A stretch of 44,192 nt of DNA, taken from an uncultured Spartobacteria bacterium. GTDB lineage: Bacteria > Verrucomicrobiota > Verrucomicrobiia > Chthoniobacterales > UBA6821. Where the stretch lies: the NCBI GenBank assembly GCA_903847935.1, contig CAINEX010000073.1:1-44192 (forward strand). The letters run 5' to 3'. Under the pieces are notes generated by a model. That model saw nothing but the letters and a program-made list of their open reading frames with translations. It made no database searches and was not told where the DNA came from. The position numbers were made by a program, and so were the translations under genes. Positions 41,258 to 44,192 of this stretch are shown one piece after another. Each line of letters begins with the position of its first letter. The first letter of the stretch is position 1.

Positions 41258-41330
41258 TGCACTGATGCACTGTAAAATTGTTGCACTGCAGCAAGGAAGC
41301 AGAGCTACAGGGCATCCTTGCAGCAGTGTA
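41258..41330. repeat. TGCACTG repeats and 16-bp imperfect inverted repeat
   Basis: TGCACTG occurs at 41258-41264, 41266-41272 and 41282-41288. Positions 41282-41297 (TGCACTGCAGCAAGGA) and 41315-41330 (TCCTTGCAGCAGTGTA) form a 16-bp inverted repeat with two mismatches around a 17-nt loop. It lies in the 177-bp gap between the converging ends of the plus-strand unknown gene and the minus-strand pentapeptide gene. It could be a bidirectional terminator or a second protein-binding site of the element. No T-run follows. Confidence 0.6.
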
Positions 41331-41396
41331 GTAGGGTGTCGATGTGCTCCCGGTGAATGCTGAATCAGTGCTACACGCCGCATTAAAGTCTTCAGA

Positions 41397-43523
41397 TTAA
41401 TGAAACGCTTTAACCGTCATGACGCGGGAAACGGGTTTTGCAGCGCTGTAGAGCCCGTTACCTGACTGGGTAGCCGTGATAGTGGTTACTCCAACGCCGG
41501 TAACCGTGACTGTGTCTCCGCTGATCGTTGCGACCTTCGGATTGGACGAGGAGAATGAGACCATTAATTCCGAGGAGCAACTAGCTGTAATAGTGAAGGG
41601 AGGCTCCCCAAATGTTTGAGTTGGAAGAGGGTTGAAGGTGATTGTTTGTGGGTTTTTAAAGATATATAAATAAGCGGTCGAGGTAGCGGGTAGGTAGTTT
41701 GCGTTGCCTGCTTGCGAGGCTATGATGGTGGTGGCACCTACCCCATTCAGGGTCATGGTGGATCCTGATACAGATGCAACGTCGATATTTCCACTCGTGA
41801 GTGTGACTGGAAGCCCCGCGGAAGTACGAATGTTAAAGTCGAGTAGGTTAATCGACCCCAAACCTATCCAAGCGTACGTCCAGCCTTTAAATGAAAAAAA
41901 GGAGGGGGTGTTTGCTGGAGGAGTAAATGAGAATGTCTGTAGAGCCTTTGAGACCACTAGTTTTTGACTTACTGGGGGTGCCCAGAAGAAGTTCGAGTTC
42001 CCATACTGTAACGCACTTACAGTCGTGGTGCCGGCGCCAGTGATGATTAGATTTGAGCCCAAGACTGAAGCTACGTTGGAATTTCCTACCAAGTAGCTAC
42101 AGGGAAGCTTAGAGAAAGCCGTTGCCTTGAGTGAGATTTGCGGGCCACCATAAATTGCTGCCGGTAGTGGCGGGAACTTAATTGTCTGTGTTTTGGGAGA
42201 GGGGTTGAGGACGACGGCTCCGGCAGCAATGGGATTGAATCCCTTAGGAAATATAGTCCCCGCCGCGATCTTTGCCCCTGTGAAAACAGCATTAGATAGA
42301 TTGGCCCCTTTAAAATTAGCAGCATATAAAATACTCCCTGAAAAATTGCACCCGGTGAGGTTGCAATTTGTGAAGCTAGCGGCTGTGAAATCAATTCCGC
42401 GCAGGTTATTCAAAGAGAGATTCTCTCCCTGAAAGTTGATTCCGGGGCCAAGAGCTCCTAGATGCAAAAAGTCAAATCCAGTAGGCCAGATCGTGTTGGT
42501 AGTATAGAGGGTGTTTGTGAAAAGAGCCCCCGTGAAATTAATACCGGATAGGTTGATGCCCGAAAGGTTTACCTCAGAGAGGTTAGCATTAGGCCCGTAG
42601 GCTCCTGAGGACTGGTAAGGAAAGTTTGTTGGCCAAACTGTGCTGCTGTCATAGATCGCACCAGTGAGATTTGCGCTATCGAGATTGGCAATAGTAAGAT
42701 TGATGCCAGATAGGTTGATTCCAGAGAAGTTAACCCCTGTAAGATCTGCATTTGGCCCGATAGCTCCTGAATTCTGATAGGGAAAATTGGTTGGCCAAAT
42801 TGTATTAGAATCATAGATCGCACCGGTTAGTATCGTGCCCGAGAGGCTTACCTGTGAAAGGTCAACTCCAGAGAGGTCGCACCCTGATAAAATAGCATTA
42901 GGGCCAAAAGCTCCTGACGTCTGATAATCAAACCCGGCAGGCCAAAAAGTATTGGAATCGTAGAAGGCGCCTTTAAAACTAGCGCCAGTTATATATGCTC
43001 CATACATATATGTCCCGCATAAGTTCGCACCATTAAACTGATCTCCTGCTAATGATAAACTTCCTATGAAGGCGTCTTTCAGATTAGCTCCTGTAAAGTC
43101 TATACCTGATAAATCTGTGGAAAAGTCGTATCCGGAAAGCTGGGCATGAGGGCCAAAAGCTCCTGAGTATTGGTAAGAAAACCCGGCAGGCCAAATAGTT
43201 TTGCTATCATAAGTAGCTCCATCTAGTTGACCCGGGTAGTAAAGAGGGACGTTGGACAGATTTGCTCCTCTTAGGTTTGCATAAAAAAATTGAGTGTTTA
43301 AATCATTAGTAGCAACTAATGTTGCTCCTGAAAGATTAGCATAATTGAAGTTATAGTATGAGATGTCACCAAACCTTAGTGTCTGACCGCTTAGATTAGC
43401 ATGATCGTATTGTGCTAAAAGGTTCGGCCATATTGGCGAGATTAAATTCCCTAGCAGAACAAGTACAAAACCCCTGAACGGTGTACTTCTTTTGATACGC
43501 CTAGATTTTGTGAGGATATTCAT
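41397..43523 (-). CDS. Secreted pentapeptide-repeat protein with C-terminal Ig-like domains
   Basis: This 708-residue protein has an N-terminal basic stretch and signal-like helix (FRGFVLVLLGNLISPIWPNLLAQ). Residues from about 40 to 440 are pentapeptide repeats of the A-x-L-x-x kind (ANLSG, ANLRG, ADLTG), expected to build a right-handed quadrilateral beta helix. At least five copies of a separator interrupt them: Y-D-S-x-T-I-W-P-x-x-F-x-Y-x-x-S-G-A-x-G-P-x-A-x-L. The C-terminal 260 residues are two to three Ig-like modules (QTIKFPPLPAAIYGG, QTITFNPLPTQTFGEPPF; each ends in V-x-G-x-G-x-T-T). It is probably an extracellular or surface protein. Its role is unknown; no DNA-gyrase-mimic evidence is visible. 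Confidence 0.8.
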   Translation of the reverse strand: MNILTKSRRIKRSTPFRGFVLVLLGNLISPIWPNLLAQYDHANLSGQTLRFGDISYYNFNYANLSGATLVATNDLNTQFFYANLRGANLSNVPLYYPGQLDGATYDSKTIWPAGFSYQYSGAFGPHAQLSGYDFSTDLSGIDFTGANLKDAFIGSLSLAGDQFNGANLCGTYMYGAYITGASFKGAFYDSNTFWPAGFDYQTSGAFGPNAILSGCDLSGVDLSQVSLSGTILTGAIYDSNTIWPTNFPYQNSGAIGPNADLTGVNFSGINLSGINLTIANLDSANLTGAIYDSSTVWPTNFPYQSSGAYGPNANLSEVNLSGINLSGINFTGALFTNTLYTTNTIWPTGFDFLHLGALGPGINFQGENLSLNNLRGIDFTAASFTNCNLTGCNFSGSILYAANFKGANLSNAVFTGAKIAAGTIFPKGFNPIAAGAVVLNPSPKTQTIKFPPLPAAIYGGPQISLKATAFSKLPCSYLVGNSNVASVLGSNLIITGAGTTTVSALQYGNSNFFWAPPVSQKLVVSKALQTFSFTPPANTPSFFSFKGWTYAWIGLGSINLLDFNIRTSAGLPVTLTSGNIDVASVSGSTMTLNGVGATTIIASQAGNANYLPATSTAYLYIFKNPQTITFNPLPTQTFGEPPFTITASCSSELMVSFSSSNPKVATISGDTVTVTGVGVTTITATQSGNGLYSAAKPVSRVMTVKAFH

Positions 43524-43550
43524 TTTGGCAAATCAATCAGGGATACAATC

Positions 43551-43566
43551 GTTCTCCTAGGAGAAC
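43551..43566. promoter_or_regulatory. Perfect 16-bp palindrome between divergent genes
   Basis: GTTCTCCTAGGAGAAC at 43551-43566 is its own complement. It lies 27 bp before the pentapeptide gene start (43523) and 37 bp before the XRE gene start (43603), in the only gap between them. XRE-type regulators commonly bind such palindromes and repress divergent promoters, so it is a good candidate operator for the adjacent regulator. Binding is inferred. Confidence 0.65.
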
Positions 43567-43602
43567 TACCCTCCTGCAAATGTAACATATCGTCAAGTTC
43601 CC

Positions 43603-43845
43603 ATGAAGGAACGGCGCAACATGAATGTGGTAGGGCCTCAGGTGCGCAAGTTCAGGATGCAGCGTGGATGGAGCCAGCCCAATATGGTGACAAAGTGCCA
43701 AATAAAGGGATGGGACGTGAGCCGTGAGTCGCTTGCTAAGATCGAGTCAAGGCTCCGAAGCGTTACCGATATCGAAATCCTGAAATTAGGAAAGATTTTG
43801 GAAGTTCATCACTCGGCCCTCTTCCCTGACTCTAAGGGAGTTTGA
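43603..43845 (+). CDS. XRE-family helix-turn-helix regulator
   Basis: This 80-residue protein is a single XRE/Cro-CI domain: VGPQVRKFRMQRGWSQPNMVTKCQIKGWDVSRESLAKIESRLRSVTDIEILKLGKILEV. The helix-turn-helix lies around WSQPNMVTKCQIKGWDVSRESLAKIE. There is no sensor domain. It starts at ATG 43603; a second Met seven codons later (43621) is also possible. A perfect palindrome in its upstream gap suggests autoregulation and control of the divergent pentapeptide-repeat gene. As in many elements, it may act as a lysogeny-like switch, which is speculation. Confidence 0.82.
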   Translation: MKERRNMNVVGPQVRKFRMQRGWSQPNMVTKCQIKGWDVSRESLAKIESRLRSVTDIEILKLGKILEVHHSALFPDSKGV

Positions 43846-44008
43846 GATGGCGGTGTTAGACTCATGCGAGTGGGATAGCGTTCCAATCTGACGTTTAGTG
43901 ATATGAATGCCTTTCGGCTTTCATCTTCCACCCTTGGTTTGATTTTTCTGTTCTTTGAAATGAGATCTTAATGATGTTCTCACCAGAGACCCTATTGGCA
44001 AGCTCGGC
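43846..44008. other. Intergenic region without recognised genes
   Basis: The 163 bp between the XRE gene and the partial gene at the right edge contains no supported coding region. A short GCC-TTTC-GGC hairpin near 43907 could help terminate either gene, but no T-run accompanies it on the plus strand. I see no tRNA, repeat-family copy or attachment site here. Confidence 0.4.
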
Positions 44009-44192
44009 TTATTCCTCCTCGTAGTCGTCCTGCTCTTCCGGGGAGCAGAACTTCACGATTTCAGCGTGCTCCTCCTCTGTCAAAGGACGTCCGAGTTCTT
44101 CTTCTTTTTGTTCGACAAACGCTTGGATCACGTCGTCGATCTCTCCGATGTCGGTATACCATCCGCGATCTTTGGATGAGGACTCCTCCTCA
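44009..44192 (-). CDS. Partial acidic protein, C-terminus only, running off the right edge
   Basis: The minus strand has an open frame that enters from beyond 44192 and ends with TAA at 44009-44011, giving at least 60 residues. The visible part reads GWYTDIGEIDDVIQAFVEQK, then EEELGRPLTEEEHAEIVKFC and SPEEQDDYEEE at the end. It is very acidic and mostly helical. Its start is outside the window. No family is recognised. The continuous frame to the window edge and sensible codon use support a real gene. Confidence 0.6.
   Translation of the reverse strand, partial: EEESSSKDRGWYTDIGEIDDVIQAFVEQKEEELGRPLTEEEHAEIVKFCSPEEQDDYEEE

Larger units (their letters stand above)
36167..41330. mobile_element. 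Integrative element in tRNA-Asp, with integrase and replication module
   Basis: The element is defined at its left end by the tRNA-Asp fragment. It contains an integrase, an excisionase-like HTH protein, a primase-like protein, an SF3-like helicase, a 9-mer iteron array and one unknown protein, all on the plus strand. This order resembles P4-type satellites and plasmid-like integrative elements. Its right end is not seen: a second tRNA-Asp copy in the same orientation would mark it and is absent up to 44192. The end at 41330 is therefore only the last clear element feature; the pentapeptide and XRE genes may also belong to it. No capsid or conjugation genes are visible. Confidence 0.7.

Noticed and set aside
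43551-43566. LexA box
   Set aside because: Known LexA sites of the GAAC-N4-GTTC kind have the half sites in the opposite order; here it is GTTC-N8-GAAC, and no SOS gene is adjacent.

Overview
The window reads as chromosomal DNA of a member of the Verrucomicrobiota. The best evidence is a four-gene pseudopilin operon at 21469-26054 (minus strand) that matches the architecture of the Verru_Chthon cassette (proteins D, B, C, A), known mainly from that phylum. An EpsI/exosortase pair and frequent TTG starts fit the same picture. I cannot name genus or species from sequence alone.

Region 1 (1-13600) is a surface-polysaccharide locus. An A+T-rich left part (47-6931) holds three GT4-type glycosyltransferases, a Wzy/WaaL-like polymerase or ligase and a secreted beta-helix protein. 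After 7046 come a WecG/TagA/CpsF transferase, a scrambled epsI/wecG remnant, a GT9 gene broken by one in-frame TGA, epsI, an exosortase, another GT4 and a convergent GDP-mannose 4,6-dehydratase. The exosortase pathway couples export and anchoring of proteins to exopolysaccharide production, so the genes make sense together.

Region 2 (12257-18220) is a patchwork of short unrelated genes: a PAP2 phosphatase, a DUF433/DUF5615 toxin-antitoxin pair, a 5'-3' exonuclease, a Phd/PIN toxin-antitoxin pair and an HTH regulator. The gaps are filled by a modular repeat: a GCGCTGAAAGCGC hairpin, a purine-rich GGAGATA tract and a GGTCGAAAAGTCGAGG block. The purine-rich strand is always the plus strand. The repeat includes a perfect 13-copy heptamer array and appears to have entered the 3' end of the exonuclease gene.

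Region 3 (18339-30990) contains three single-membrane-pass proteins sharing a MNR-type helix, a rhomboid-fold protein that has lost its catalytic residues and gained a putative zinc ribbon, the pseudopilin cassette, a CrcB fluoride channel, an OB-fold-like secreted protein, a DEAD-box RNA helicase and a NiCoT nickel/cobalt transporter.

Region 4 (30979-36155) is a zinc-acquisition locus: a Fur-family regulator (probably Zur) divergent from znuA-znuC-znuB and an outer-membrane porin, followed by a methyltransferase.

Region 5 (36167-44192) starts with the 3' part of a tRNA-Asp(GUC) gene used as an attachment site. It continues with a tyrosine integrase, an excisionase-like HTH protein, a primase-like protein, an SF3-like helicase, an array of CATGA 9-mers that looks like a replication origin, and an unknown small protein. 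A pentapeptide-repeat/Ig-like secreted protein and an XRE regulator then diverge from a perfect 16-bp palindrome, and an acidic gene runs off the right edge. The intact tRNA-Asp expected at the far end of the element is not in the window, so its right boundary is unknown.
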